A stretch of 44,083 nucleotides of DNA. It comes from Bigelowiella natans CCMP2755 (taxonomy: Eukaryota > Cercozoa > Chlorarachniophyceae). A model generated the notes under the pieces. That model searched no databases. It had not been told where the DNA came from and saw nothing but the letters and a program-made list of their open reading frames with translations. A program made the position numbers and the translations under genes. Shown piece after piece: positions 22,701 to 31,823 of the stretch (position 1 is its first letter; each line of letters opens with the position of its first letter). The DNA lies in NCBI GenBank assembly GCA_000320545.1, contig ADNK01001602.1, positions 1-44,083 of the forward strand. Direction: 5' to 3'.

Positions 22701-24713
22701 CTGTCGGATGGTCTTGCCGGGGTTCTTCTTCCGTAGCTCGGTAGGTGTAGGTAGCTTGTTGTCCGCTAGGTCCATAAACTCTAACGCATTAACGCTTGAC
22801 TCAGAGGTCCACTCGTCAAGCCGTATCATGTTCTGGCTGATGGTCCTGCCTGACTTCTTTGGCAACTTAGCAAAGTATATCTTGTGATTGTAGAATGATA
22901 TGATCCCCCCTAATTTTTCTAGGGCATCCTGTCCGAGGAGTAGTTCCATGGATAAAGTCATGGCTACTCGGGTCTTGATTTGGGTCTCCGCGTCGCTGCC
23001 AGGTATCTGTAGCTTTAGCATTAGCTCACCGACGGTCTTCATGGAAGAGCTTCCGTCTGCTTGAGCATATTTACGTTCTTTCTTAGTCACTTGATCCAAT
23101 AGTCCTAACCTTCTTACTGTGCTTAGGCTTATGAAGGACTTCGGCATGCTGCCACTATCCCAAAGGGCAGGTAGTTTCTTGTAGTCTCCGTAGCTGTCTT
23201 TAACTTTAACCTTGGTCATAGCAACTTTGATAGTCCTGTTAGCGTCTTCGTCATTAATGTTGCATACTCCTAAGTTCTTTATGTCGTCTAGGGTCATGGG
23301 CTTGTCTTGGTCCTGCGTTGCTGGTACTGCTGTCTTCGTCGGCGCCTGCTTAAGGTGATCTAATATTCCGTTTATCTGCTGCTGTATAGCATTGATACTG
23401 TTCTGCTTTTTGTTCTTATATTTATTGTTCTTCCCGTTGTTGCTGCCTTGCCATTTGCTGTTGTTATATCCTTGTCCTCTGCCTTTCTTTCTCTTTAACT
23501 TCTCGTAGTGTTCGTTGAGCTGCCTGATCGTCATCCTGGGTCGTCCTTCTTTCCTGTCTCTGCAGTCTTTAGCGGTGTGTTTCCCTTTACGTGAGCAGTA
23601 TCCGCAACGTCGGTTACCTTCCCTGTCCTTGTACCAGTCTCGCTGCGGCTTAATAGCGTTAATGTTTCCTATGCCAGGTACCTTAGGGCTGGTAAACTTG
23701 CGGTCCTGCTCCTGCTCGCGTAGGGATATAGCCTGCACTGCTGCCTCCATCGTGGTGTAGCCTTTCTCCGTAACGTAAGTGGATTCCTTTATCTTTAACT
23801 TGAACTCTTCAAACCTTGCCTGATCATCACCTGTGTTGTAATTAAAATCATGTAGTTCGTCGATCATATCCTGGAAGCGCGTGGCAAAGTCTCTAACAGG
23901 TTCTCTCTCATGCTGCATCATTGCTCTGTATTTTCTAATAGCCTGGGGTAGGGAGTTAGCATCCTGTTCATTTACAAAAGCCTTCATTATCGCCTCAACG
24001 TCTCGTAGCCCACTAACTGTAGTGTGTATTTTCTCTAGCTGCCTGATCCGGGTCCTGCCTGTCTCGTAAAGGTCCATGGCTTGCTTTATTATAGCTAGCC
24101 ATTTGAGCTTGTCGTTTTCGGTGGGGTTAGGGGTAAAGTCGCAGAGTATACTCCTAGCGTTCTTCCACCACCTCCTTGCCTCACCTCTTTTCCCGTTGTA
24201 TTTCGTTATCATAACCGGTGCTGTTTTAACAGACATGAACTGGGTGTTCCGCTGTACCGGCTGCTGCTGCTTGACGGTGCTCTGGGTCGTCCCCCGCGAG
24301 GCGCCCAGACCCCCGTCGTTCCTAAACAAAGCTGCCCACTCTGGAGGTAAGTCTGCTTCGTAATCCATGATGTCCTGCATGATAGCTGCCCAAACATCAT
24401 GTGTCTGATACTTGTATTCTATCGATACTTTCAGTTTGGCGTAGTTGCTCGCCCTGGGTCGCAAGGCTCGTAATGCCATTACGACCTTCTTGCTTTCGGC
24501 GGCCACGTCCTCGTCGTCCGCCTCGTAGAAGTTCTCCAGTGCCTCTGCTGCTGCATCTGCTTTCTTAATCCCGGGTGCTGGTCCCGGCGGTGCCTGTGGA
24601 GGTGTTCCTCCTCCTTCCTTAGCGTCCGTATCGCCCTTCCTTTCCTGTTTCTGCTCGTGCCCTTGCACGGCCTGCGAGCCAAAGTCCTGCTGTTCTTCTA
24701 GCTGCTGTGACAT
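19740..24713 (-). CDS. gag-pol polyprotein of copy A, 1,657 aa
   Basis: One continuous frame from ATG at 24,713. Approximate residues: Gag up to ~430 with a CCHC knuckle CGYCSRKGKHTAKDC near 371; aspartic protease with LWDSGS near 519; reverse transcriptase with SLDKNESYMQTPI near 824 and YVDDD near 891; RNase H from ~1040 (TLWTDWSK, later LMTDHKPL near 1107); integrase from ~1235. Integrase has HGPAHVGENH as zinc ligands and a C-x-C (GCRCS) where C-x-x-C is usual. Its catalytic residues are in IVQIDVY, LHVDNE and SKVERLH. A GPF/Y-like region, FWGGVAKVTERKG, lies near the C terminus. The last Asp to Glu distance is about 28 residues rather than the classical 35, so integrase may be impaired or divergent. 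Gag and Pol share one frame, so no frameshift is needed. Confidence 0.92.
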   Translation of the reverse strand: MSQQLEEQQDFGSQAVQGHEQKQERKGDTDAKEGGGTPPQAPPGPAPGIKKADAAAEALENFYEADDEDVAAESKKVVMALRALRPRASNYAKLKVSIEYKYQTHDVWAAIMQDIMDYEADLPPEWAALFRNDGGLGASRGTTQSTVKQQQPVQRNTQFMSVKTAPVMITKYNGKRGEARRWWKNARSILCDFTPNPTENDKLKWLAIIKQAMDLYETGRTRIRQLEKIHTTVSGLRDVEAIMKAFVNEQDANSLPQAIRKYRAMMQHEREPVRDFATRFQDMIDELHDFNYNTGDDQARFEEFKLKIKESTYVTEKGYTTMEAAVQAISLREQEQDRKFTSPKVPGIGNINAIKPQRDWYKDREGNRRCGYCSRKGKHTAKDCRDRKEGRPRMTIRQLNEHYEKLKRKKGRGQGYNNSKWQGSNNGKNNKYKNKKQNSINAIQQQINGILDHLKQAPTKTAVPATQDQDKPMTLDDIKNLGVCNINDEDANRTIKVAMTKVKVKDSYGDYKKLPALWDSGSMPKSFISLSTVRRLGLLDQVTKKERKYAQADGSSSMKTVGELMLKLQIPGSDAETQIKTRVAMTLSMELLLGQDALEKLGGIISFYNHKIYFAKLPKKSGRTISQNMIRLDEWTSESSVNALEFMDLADNKLPTPTELRKKNPGKTIRQITELLDKTPPADDWDIDKGKKYINKILNEKYSDITKPTTKPSSKLTPVKIELKKGYEECIINDPEHRRPEADWEKIEWQINEWAKEGKIEPSNSPWNVRHVLAKKPTYPFFRLAHNFIRHNRVIKRIQTPTPRIDDVIEHVIGYKYYSSLDKNESYMQTPIHKTSRPITAFSSRHRKWHFVVFPYGLSISGDAFSSQNYRAYTHDGMASVLWVFVFVYVDDDIICTNTVVAQIFLLENIFIRFAHFGFTIRLQKCTFLATRIKWCGYYLEQGRITPNPEKVAALQQAPKPKNAKELKSFLQTAAWILRRFSPTYARTAAAFTTAYRKENSVGLSFAKVWAKAGLDAHFDNLIKLCSNTLLNAKLDTTRPATLWTDWSKLGMAAVLTQDQQIIRVWGRACTAAEAKYSPTKGEYKAMTEAQRKLRYYLLSVPSFTLMTDHKPLLGIDRKLEAPNDEYAAMRADTEEFRDKRTVVYAPGDKQLADYFSRLFEKKVPTQVTPMVNAITFEDGDFLPEPEELQHLQEHLDKYKHKHEVLSDRIYVYTNNVRRTYVPRRTRGALLFTAHGPAHVGENHITALLYHYYWPYKLKEIRTYLRGCRCSSLKAAGVATKESSKSRASKKIKARNFLDIVQIDVYKYDGYHYLTFVDVATGKCWVKKIIKVNVAKKNKGLYKQRLTNCYRTWESELQAIPDEVSINKIPKKLHVDNETSLLQLPHPNIDASPVYYAQSNSKVERLHRTLANLSRINSTTPDKIQGLVNDTFTSGGGIKDKEREEGDDNDDDTESEDEKVPYDGRVLKEGQYVRAKVNLRSRNKQDPFWGGVAKVTERKGRKQYYIYDGNRVTLRHISHLKNYDIGEKLLEDVKVNPTVWERAMPCLGPRPKFDVEYGNNKVRVNDDWRMKIVYLGYPGLRNMERVAMKIKDGKYQLLYLAVPDLPFEHWYKVLGDLDAEGWYGHEPKDEGEFWVSDKGDKVREESITWWLVKFRKR

Positions 24714-24752
24714 TGTTAGTCAAATCGTTTCCCGTGTGTGGAAGCCAAAGGT

Positions 24753-25078
24753 TGTTGCGCGTAAGGTGTTCACAGGCCGAGGCGCTACGTGCACAAGTAG
24801 GCAGGGGGGGGAAAGGCACGTTTGCTTCCTTTTGAAGAGTTGTGTTTATTTTTATTAAAGATTATATTTTTATTAAATCGTGCACTGCGTAATCATTCGC
24901 GAAGCTTTCGCGAATGCCGCCGCACGTGGGGCAGCACACTTCCGGTGTGCTGCCATGAGTCCCGCCGGAACCCACGTGCCTATGCTGTATTAATATCTAC
25001 GTTATCTATATTCTATATCCGCGACAACCCCCTTTGTTGTCGCACGTGACTTGTGCCCGCGTAGTGGTACGCGCTACA
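24753..25078 (-). repeat. 5' LTR of copy A
   Basis: 326 bases, identical by eye to the 3' LTR. It should hold the element's promoter and polyadenylation signal. The flank to the right (25,079 onward) is TA-poor host or older repeat DNA. Confidence 0.93.
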
Positions 25079-25368
25079 GCGCACGATTGCAATCGCCAAA
25101 TTCGACTCCCCACTGACCTCTCTGCTAGCCCCCCACCTCGACTTTTTTGCGGCGGTTTGTCGTCATCTCAAAGTCGCGATGACGTGTGACACGTGGTGAG
25201 TGCACGTTGCGGGCCTGCGATGTGTGGACTTGCAAGTCCCCGTCCAGCTGTGCGTGTGGTCTGTGACGTGTGCATCGACCACTTCACGTGCACCTCTGAC
25301 TTCACACGTGGCAAAAGAGCACGTGTGCTTTTTTCAGTGCACGTGAAGGATGGGCACACGTGTGTGCA
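25079..25368. other. TA-depleted flank between two retroelements
   Basis: 290 bases between copy A and copy B. Only one TA is seen (in CTAG near 25,125). The DNA is dense in CACGTG-like and TGCA words. No gene. Confidence 0.7.
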
Positions 25369-25694
25369 CGTTGCGCGTGGGGTGCCGCTCGGTGCTCAAG
25401 GCAAAGGCGCTGCGTGCACAAGGGGGGAAGGGGGACACGTTTGCTTCCTTTTGGATGGTTGATTCATTTTCATTGACAAACACGTTGTCATTGAATCGTG
25501 CACTGCGTGTTCATTCGCGAAGCTTTCGCGAAGCCGTCGCACGTGGGGCAGCACACCGGAAGTGTGCTGCCATGGGTCCCGCCGGAACCCACGTGCCTGT
25601 GCCACATTGACATCTACGTTGTCCATGTTCCACATCCGCGACAACCCCTTTGTTGTCGCACGTGACTTGTGCCCGCGCAGTGGCACGCGCTGCA
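25369..25694 (-). repeat. 3' LTR of copy B
   Basis: Aligns over its full length to the LTR of copy A. TA words of copy A are replaced: gcgctaca reads gcgctgca, and gtagtggtacgcg reads gcagtggcacgcg. I find one TA in 25,141-25,919, in catctacgtt. Confidence 0.9.
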
Positions 25695-26107
25695 CCTCCC
25701 GCAAGTCACGTTGCTCCTTCCTTCCTTCCTTGTTCCCTTGGACCTTTGTCGCTTTCGGAACTTCACCAGCCACCAGGTGACAGATTCCTCTCCAACATCA
25801 TCTCCTTTGTCGCTTGCCCAGAACTCACCTTCATCCTCAGGTTCGTGTCCATGCCAGCTCTCTGCATCAAGGTCCCCCAGGACCTCATGCCAGTGCTCGA
25901 AAGGCAAGTCGGGAACAGCTAGGTGGAGCAGCTGATGTTTTCCGTCCTTTGTTTTCATGGCCACCCTCTCCACATTTCGCAATCCAGGGTGGCCTAGGTG
26001 GACAATCTTCATGCGCCAATCGTCGTTCACCCTGACCTCATTGTTTCCACATTCCACATCGAACTTGGGTCGGGGTCCTGAGCAAGGCATGGCTCGCTCC
26101 CACACGG
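25695..26107 (-). pseudogene. 3' end of pol, copy B
   Basis: Encodes about the last 120 residues of the gag-pol frame (ending VTWWLVKFRKR as in copy A). Substitutions are concentrated at former TA sites: Tyr to His or Cys, Ile to Thr, Met to Val, Lys to Glu. The frame stays open because TA loss cannot create TAA or TAG. Cut off from the rest of pol at 26,107, so not functional. Confidence 0.85.
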
Positions 26108-26763
26108 TGGGGCGTGAAATTGCGGCTGTTCAGTGCCAGTGCAATGACGCCTAGCGCACAACACTGGATGGATGCAACAATTTCACAAGCAACATCGTGC
26201 ACGTGCATGACATGGATGGGCAGATGAGCAATTGGAAGGCTCTCGGAATGTTCCGAGATGCATTCCCAGAACATTCTTCAGAACATTCTGTGCGCGCGCA
26301 TGCTGATTCATCGGTGCAGGAGTGTGTCACTTCTCAAGTTGACACACTGCTGCATCAGGTGAAACCTCATTCAATCACATCACGACTTCTCAAGTTGACA
26401 CACTGCTGCATCAGGCCCTTGGCGTGCGCACTGATTGGCAGTGCACATTGTGCAGCGGAAGCGTGCAAAAGGCTGCATCTGAGAAGTGATTGCTGCAGAT
26501 TCTGAGTGAATCTTTGCGGGTCATGAAGTCCATGCGCAATGATGCGAAAATTCCCTTGCCAAAGTGCACTGGCAAGGACCCCACTCTGTTCCAAGAATGG
26601 TTTTCCAGGTTGACTGCTCACCTGAATGCACAGGGGAAAAGAGTGAGACAAGCACTGCACGGCAAAGGACCGTTCAAAGGATGCACCTTCACGGTTGCCA
26701 CAGTGCAAGATGGTGTCGATGACACAGCCAACCTCCTGGCTGAGCTGGGCCCACCGAATGGCC
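26108..26763. other. foreign insert replacing pol, with gag-like fragment
   Basis: About 655 bases with no match to copy A. A 31-base direct repeat (acttctcaagttgacacact...) occurs at 26,329-26,359 and 26,385-26,415. On the plus strand 26,523-26,640 encodes KIPLPKCTGKDPTLFQEWF and further residues ending AHLNAQG, which looks like the start of a retroelement Gag of another family. The insert is TA-poor like the rest of copy B, so it was present when depletion happened. Confidence 0.55.
26329..26415. repeat. 31-bp direct repeat pair
   Basis: Two exact copies, 26,329-26,359 and 26,385-26,415, starts 56 bases apart, inside the foreign insert of copy B. Confidence 0.9.
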
Positions 26764-28276
26764 CCGTTCACATCCCAATCATCAGCTGGGGGGGTCTTGT
26801 CCAGTTGCTCTGTTGTCTGTCGGATGGTCTTGCCGGGGTTCTTCTTCCGTGTCTCGGCAGGTGGAGGCAGCTCATTGTCCGCTAGCATCCATGAACTCCA
26901 ACGCATTGACGCTTGACTCAGATGTCCACTGGTCAAGCCGCATCACGTTCTGGCTGATGGTTCTGCCAGACCGCTTCGGTGACTTGGCGCAGTGCACCTT
27001 GTGATTGCAGAATGACACGATCCCCCCCAATTTTTCCAGGGTGTCCTGTCCGAGGAGCAGTTCCATGGACAAAGTCATGGCCACTCGGGTCTTGATCTGG
27101 GTCTCCGCGTCGCTGCCAGGTGTCTGTGGCTTTGGCATCAACTCGCCGACGGTCCTCATGGAGGAGTTGCCGTCAGCTTGAGCAAACTTTCGTTCTTTCT
27201 CAGCAACCTGATCCAATGGTCCCAACCTTCTCACTGTGCTTGCTGGCTTGGGCTCACGAAGGACTTCGGCATGCTGCCACTGTCCCAAAGGGCAGGTGGT
27301 TTCTTGTGGTCTCCGCAGCTGTCTTTGACTTTGATCTTGGTCATGGCAACCTTGATGGTCCTGTTGGCGTCTTCGTCATTGATGTTGCATGCTCCTGAGT
27401 TCTTCACGTCGTCCAGGGTCATGGGCTTGTCTTGGTCCTGCGTTGCTGGCACTGCTGTCTTCGTCGGCGCCTGCTCAAGGTGGTCCAATGTTCCGTTTGT
27501 CTGCTGCTGCATGGCATTGACACTGTTCTGCTTCTTGCTCTTGTGTTTGCTGTTCTTTCCATTGTTGTTGCCTTGCCATCTGTTGTTGTCACATCCTTGT
27601 CCTCTGCCTTTCTTTCGCTCTTCAACTTCTCGCAGTGTTCGTTGAGCTGCCCAATCGTCATCCTGGGCCGTCCTTCTTTCCTGTCTCTGCAGTCTTCAGC
27701 GGTGTGCTTCCCTTTGCGTGAGCAGTGTCCGCAGCGCCTGTTCCCCTCCCTGTCCTTGCACCAGTCCCGCTGCAGCTTGATGGCGTTGATGTTTCCCATT
27801 CCAGGCACTTTGGGGCTGGTGAACTTGCGGTCCTGCTCCTGCTCGCGCAAGGATGTGGCCTGCACTGCTGCCTCCATCGTCGTGTGGCCTTTCTCCGCAA
27901 CGTGAGCAGATTCCTTTGTCTTCAATTTGAATTCCTCAAACCTTGCCTGATCATCACCTGTGTTGCAATTGAAATCATGCAGTTCGTCGATCACATCCTG
28001 GAAGCGCGTGGCAAAGTCTCTGACAGGTTCTCTCTCATGCTGCATCATTGCTCTGCATTTTCCAATGGCCTGAGATGGGGAGTTAGCGTCCTGTTCATTT
28101 GCGAAAGTCCAAATTGTCGCCTCAACGTCTCGTAGCCCACCAACTGCAGTGTGTTTTTCTCCAGCTGCCTGATTCGGGTCCTGCCTGTCTCGCAAAGGTC
28201 CATGGCTTGCTTCATCACAGCTAGCCATTTGAGCTTGTCACTTTCGGTGGGGTCAGGGGTGAAGTCACAGAGCACA
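26764..28276 (-). pseudogene. late gag and protease fragment, copy B
   Basis: Matches copy A from about 22,655 to 24,150. It keeps the zinc knuckle as CGHCSRKGKHTAEDC (Tyr to His, Lys to Glu) and the protease motif LWDSGSMPKSF, but has small indels that shift frame near 26,885 and 27,250, and again near 28,130. It ends at 28,276 where the inverted-repeat element begins. Confidence 0.88.
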
Positions 28277-28324
28277 CTCGCAGCAGGGTGCACACCACAC
28301 CCCACATTTGATTTCCCATTTGCC

Positions 28325-28635
28325 GTTGGCAGGGGAATGACACAAAATTTTCATTTCAAAAATTCACCCACTGACGACCTACTGCTGAACTGAATTGCTA
28401 GAATGACATGGCAAAATTGCACGAGCATGACATGTCAAGTGTTCGACATTTGATTTCCCATCAGCAATCAGTAGCAAAATGTGCGAAAATGCGCAACATG
28501 AAAGCTTCACCTGCTGACGACCCACTGCTGAACTGAATTGCTAGAATGACATGATGAAAATCACAGGCACATCCCATGTGTTTTGTGAAAACAATCTTTG
28601 TTAAAAATGACATGGCAAAATCCACAGCAGAGCAT
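28325..28635 (+). repeat. left terminal inverted repeat
   Basis: 311 bases, pairing with 34,795-35,105. It keeps a few TAs (cctactgct, cagtagc, gttaaaa) that read CTGCT, CTGCAGC and GTCAAAA in the right repeat. Just outside it, 28,279-28,323 also matches the solo copy at 15,713, so the left border is complex. Confidence 0.88.
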
Positions 28636-28678
28636 TGCGTCATCACCCACACAGCAGAATTTCTCATGCATCATGGAA

Positions 28679-30930
28679 TTAAGTCTCCTTTTCCTCTAGT
28701 TCCAGAACACCTGGAAGGACAAATAGGTACTGACCGAGCTCCGATTTCAGCTGGGGAAAACCATCAACTTTTCCATATTCTACAACTTTCCCATTGGATT
28801 TTATATAGGATTGGTAGGCAAAATCTTTGACGTAGTCTTTGCCTCCACGCGAACTTCCCTCTGGGAGAACAAAAATGAGAACGTACCCTTCCAAATCCGA
28901 ATGTCTCTCTTTGGCCGCCTTCCACACTGCCCCGATTCCAGCAGTTTTAACAGGATGTCTAAGGGAAAATGTTATTTGAATAAGATACAAAATTTTCCCG
29001 GATATGAACAGTGAATCTATGCTTTCCAGGTTGCGCCAACTAGGCTCGTAGTAGGTATCGACTTTGAATTCACAATCTTGGAAGTTTTTCTGTGTGAAGT
29101 ACTCGTGCCCCTTGATGTTCTTTAAATCAACTTCAAGATCAGGGCCAGTCTTCTTGTCTGGCGTAACTAGTTTCCTAGTCGGCTTGAAAATGCCATCCAT
29201 GTTGGTAAAATGCATTGTGGTCAATCGTTCCAACCAATCTGCGTATTCGTGGTTCTCTATTGCCCCCTTTGCTGCCGCTGAAACCTTGTACCTTGCCATT
29301 TTGATGAAAAAAGTCGTGAACTTCTTACGAAAAAGGTTGGATACGTATGCACTAGCGAATCGGAAGTAATACTCCCTTCCAAGACCCCTGTTTTGAGGCA
29401 CCATGTGTGCCAGTCGACCAGAACTGAAAGCCTCCGCACTCTGATTTGTGGGGTAAAAAAAATCCTCCAGTTCGTTTCTTCTTACACTATCCACCAATTT
29501 GTCGATATCTTCGGAATCTTCGGATTTCTCAAAAATGTAGCGAAGAGAGGGTCCCCATTTTTTCATTCGCTCATTCATCTCAGATTTACTGAGCTGCGTG
29601 TAGCACCTTGAACGACAATCCCTAATTTCTTCCGAAAGCCACGTTGGAAAAATAATCATCTCATGTGCTGTCTTACCGAACAAGTCGTTCATGTCCCTAT
29701 ATTTATTCTTAGTGAGTAGGCTGGCCCTCTTTGGAGAAACCCATCCGACATGGATGATTAACTGGTTGTCTAAATCAGCAATTGGGTTGTCCCCTTGTGG
29801 GTCAATGAAGTTGAACACCTTACCTTCTGACACAGATAGCAAACAACGTATTGCATCATCCTCTTTACGGATGATTTCAATTTCGCCATGCTTGGGAAAT
29901 TGTTTTGGGATCCAAGCCCAAAGCCTTCCGAATTGAAAAAGGCACGGATACTCGAAAACCTCTTTCAATTTTTTCAACACTATGAGCGCTGCTGTGGTCT
30001 TTCCTCCCCCGGGCATGCCCGTGATGAGAAATTTGTCTACATTTCCACTCTGAAGCAACTCTTTAATTTTTCCTGCTATCTCAAAATAGCAAGAACGGCA
30101 ATAAACGACTTGTGAATGTTGATTCCTGAGGATTTCTCTATTCCAACGGAGGATGCCATACTTCCTATCTCTCCCAGTAGGATCCTCGATATTTTCGATC
30201 TTCGTTTCGAACAACACTTTGAAATCATTTTGGTATTTTTTCCTCGCCGTCTCGATCTCTGTTTTTCTTAACGCTCCGCTTTCATCAATTTCCATGGCTG
30301 AACACACAGGCAAAACTATCTCAGCACACCAATTGCTCATCAGATGTTACAAAAATACATTACCGGTTGCATCCTCGAATTTCTTTGACACGTCCTTCAG
30401 TTCTGCCTCCTTCGCCTGAATTTCCTCGTCCAATTTGTCAATAGCACCCTTGAGCGCCTCTTCTTTCTCCTTATTCTTCTCCGTTGCCCAAGCGATGCTC
30501 AAAGCTTTTCTTTCATCCCTCAATTTCAAGATTTCCTGCTTTGTAAGTTGGATCTGATTTCCCCATACCTCAGAACGCTGAGAACACATCAAAGCTTAAG
30601 CTCCCGAACGCAAGCCTCGTAGGATAAGTACCTGTGCTTTCGAACTTCTCCTGCTAGGGATTCTTTCATCTACCTTCCCACTACGCTTCATCGAGTCTGA
30701 TTTCGAGTCTGGTGTGAAGATCTTCACGGGAGACTCTCGTTGCGGCGAATCCCCGGAAAGAGCATTACCGGGAGTATTACCGGTATTGCCCGTTAGTGTC
30801 CGTTAGTGTCCGAAGATTAGGGACTCCCATTTTCATCCCGGAATGCCCAGCAGCGGGGAGAGTCTCCGGTGAAGAACTGACACGTGTGGCTGATATGGCA
30901 AAGACATTAAATGTCAAATTTTCGGGCACA
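28679..30930 (-). CDS. Crinkler/RHS-type effector: P-loop NTPase plus restriction-nuclease-like domain
   Basis: Exons 30,297-28,679 and 30,577-30,364 join in phase, preceded by an exon ending at 30,632 (donor gtactt). The last exon carries a Walker A motif GMPGGGKTTAA (near 30,000-30,030). Its C-terminal part has the CRN/RHS nuclease pattern: YYEPSWRNLESIDSLF followed by LYLIQITFSLRHPVK. The middle exon is a charged coiled coil (KEEALKGAIDKLDEEIQAKE). The upstream exon is Ser/Lys/Arg-rich with KRSGK, possibly a nuclear localisation signal. Its 5' part is broken by a 10-base tandem duplication at 30,791-30,810 that shifts frame. The N terminus and start are therefore uncertain. In known CRN/RHS proteins these domains act as intracellular or delivered effectors, usually nuclear. 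The stop lies at the exact edge of TA-poor DNA. Confidence 0.8.
30791..30810. repeat. 10-bp tandem duplication
   Basis: cgttagtgtc occurs twice in direct tandem. It falls in the N-terminal exon of the Crinkler-like gene and shifts the frame by one base. Confidence 0.9.
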
Positions 30931-30937
30931 CGATGCC

Positions 30938-31663
30938 TCAAAGCTCCAGCCCAGTGATGGTGTTTTCGTACCCAGGTTTCACCCATTGATCCTCAAAGCC
31001 ATCTTCAAACTCAACATCCTGAGGGGTGTACTCACCAAATGCTGGGTAAGTCTGTTGATTATTTCTACTAAGATTACATTCCACACAAGTCAATCTACAA
31101 TCATTCCACAGATGAGGTTGAGCATTATCAATTCTATCCACAGAAACATTATCAGCAGTAAATCCACATCTACACACAGGGCAGTGAGGGTGATTATTAA
31201 CAGTTCTTTTCATCCATTTCTCATCAATATGTTCCTTCTCTTCCCATGTTCTACCAGCTCTTTTGTCCTGAGATCTATACGAAGACACTTTCATTCGTAG
31301 TTTTTGAGTAATCATACTTTCCTTTAATCTGTAGCATTCTTTATCGCTGTGCTGATATATTTGTATCTGTGATAGGTCAGTGGAGCGAGTCATAGCAGTC
31401 CAGAGCCACTTGCGATTAATTCTACAGGTATTTGCATCAAACACGGTGATAGGACCATCAACTGATAATCCTTGGAAACTATGACAGGTAGAGGCATATG
31501 ACAATCTAAAATGCTTACTAATTAATTCTATAGGAATTCTTATTTCTTCCATATCACATACATCTTGTATTACAAATTCTTTTTTATTTACTTTAATAAT
31601 TTCATAAGTGTAGTTCACATATAGTTTTGGTTTCTTATTGTACTTTTTACATACAATCTCCAT
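30938..31663 (-). CDS. giant-virus-type helicase C-terminal domain fused to HNH/zinc domain, 241 aa, 5'-truncated helicase
   Basis: Residues ~50-105 carry superfamily 1 helicase motifs V-VI: STCHSFQGLSVDG, TVFDANTC and WTAMTRSTDLSQIQIYQHSD. Residues ~165-215 form a zinc/HNH module with CPVCRCGF, DRIDNAQPH, NDCRLTCVECNLSRNN. This pairing is familiar from large DNA viruses of protists. The ATP-binding half of the helicase is absent, so the gene is a fragment or a stand-alone derivative. It is intronless and AT-rich, unlike host genes. It is divergent from the following viral genes. Confidence 0.82.
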   Translation of the reverse strand: MEIVCKKYNKKPKLYVNYTYEIIKVNKKEFVIQDVCDMEEIRIPIELISKHFRLSYASTCHSFQGLSVDGPITVFDANTCRINRKWLWTAMTRSTDLSQIQIYQHSDKECYRLKESMITQKLRMKVSSYRSQDKRAGRTWEEKEHIDEKWMKRTVNNHPHCPVCRCGFTADNVSVDRIDNAQPHLWNDCRLTCVECNLSRNNQQTYPAFGEYTPQDVEFEDGFEDQWVKPGYENTITGLEL

Positions 31664-31823
31664 ACCAGCATAGTAGCTATGTGTGTGATGCTTGGATATT
31701 TAATTGGTAGAGTATCGGCATCAATTAGTGATTTAGACCCTACAAATGATTATTTGATTATAAATTAAAAAAATATTTTTTTTTGAAATTTTGTTAATGA
31801 AAATTATCTAAATCTTTATAACT
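31664..31823. promoter_or_regulatory. AT-rich divergent viral promoter region
   Basis: 160 bases between divergently oriented viral genes. The 80 bases before 31,824 are almost all A and T (attaaaaaaatattttttttt), as in promoters of AT-rich dsDNA viruses. A tRNA D-arm-like string (taattggtagagtatcgg) lies at 31,701-31,718 without a complete tRNA. Confidence 0.5.

Larger units (their letters stand above)
19363..25078 (-). mobile_element. intact Ty3/Gypsy-type LTR retrotransposon (copy A), 5.7 kb
   Basis: LTRs at 24,753-25,078 (5') and 19,363-19,688 (3') are each 326 bases and identical by eye, beginning and ending TG...CA. The 4-base target duplication GCGC lies at 19,359-19,362 and 25,079-25,082. 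A single 1,657-codon gag-pol frame fills the interior. A purine-rich tract precedes the 3' LTR. Domain order (protease, reverse transcriptase, RNase H, integrase) is that of Metaviridae. Identical LTRs and an open frame mean a recent insertion. Unlike its flanks and its relative at 25-36 kb, it has ordinary TA content. Confidence 0.93.

Noticed and set aside
28679-30930. Reading the P-loop/nuclease gene as a bacterial restriction or STAND defence protein
   Set aside because: It has spliceosomal introns and the CRN/RHS-type order of P-loop domain then nuclease; the eukaryotic effector family fits better.
31690-31735. tRNA-like D-arm string in the viral intergenic region
   Set aside because: No T-arm (GGTTCRA) or acceptor stem pairing follows, so a complete tRNA is not supported.
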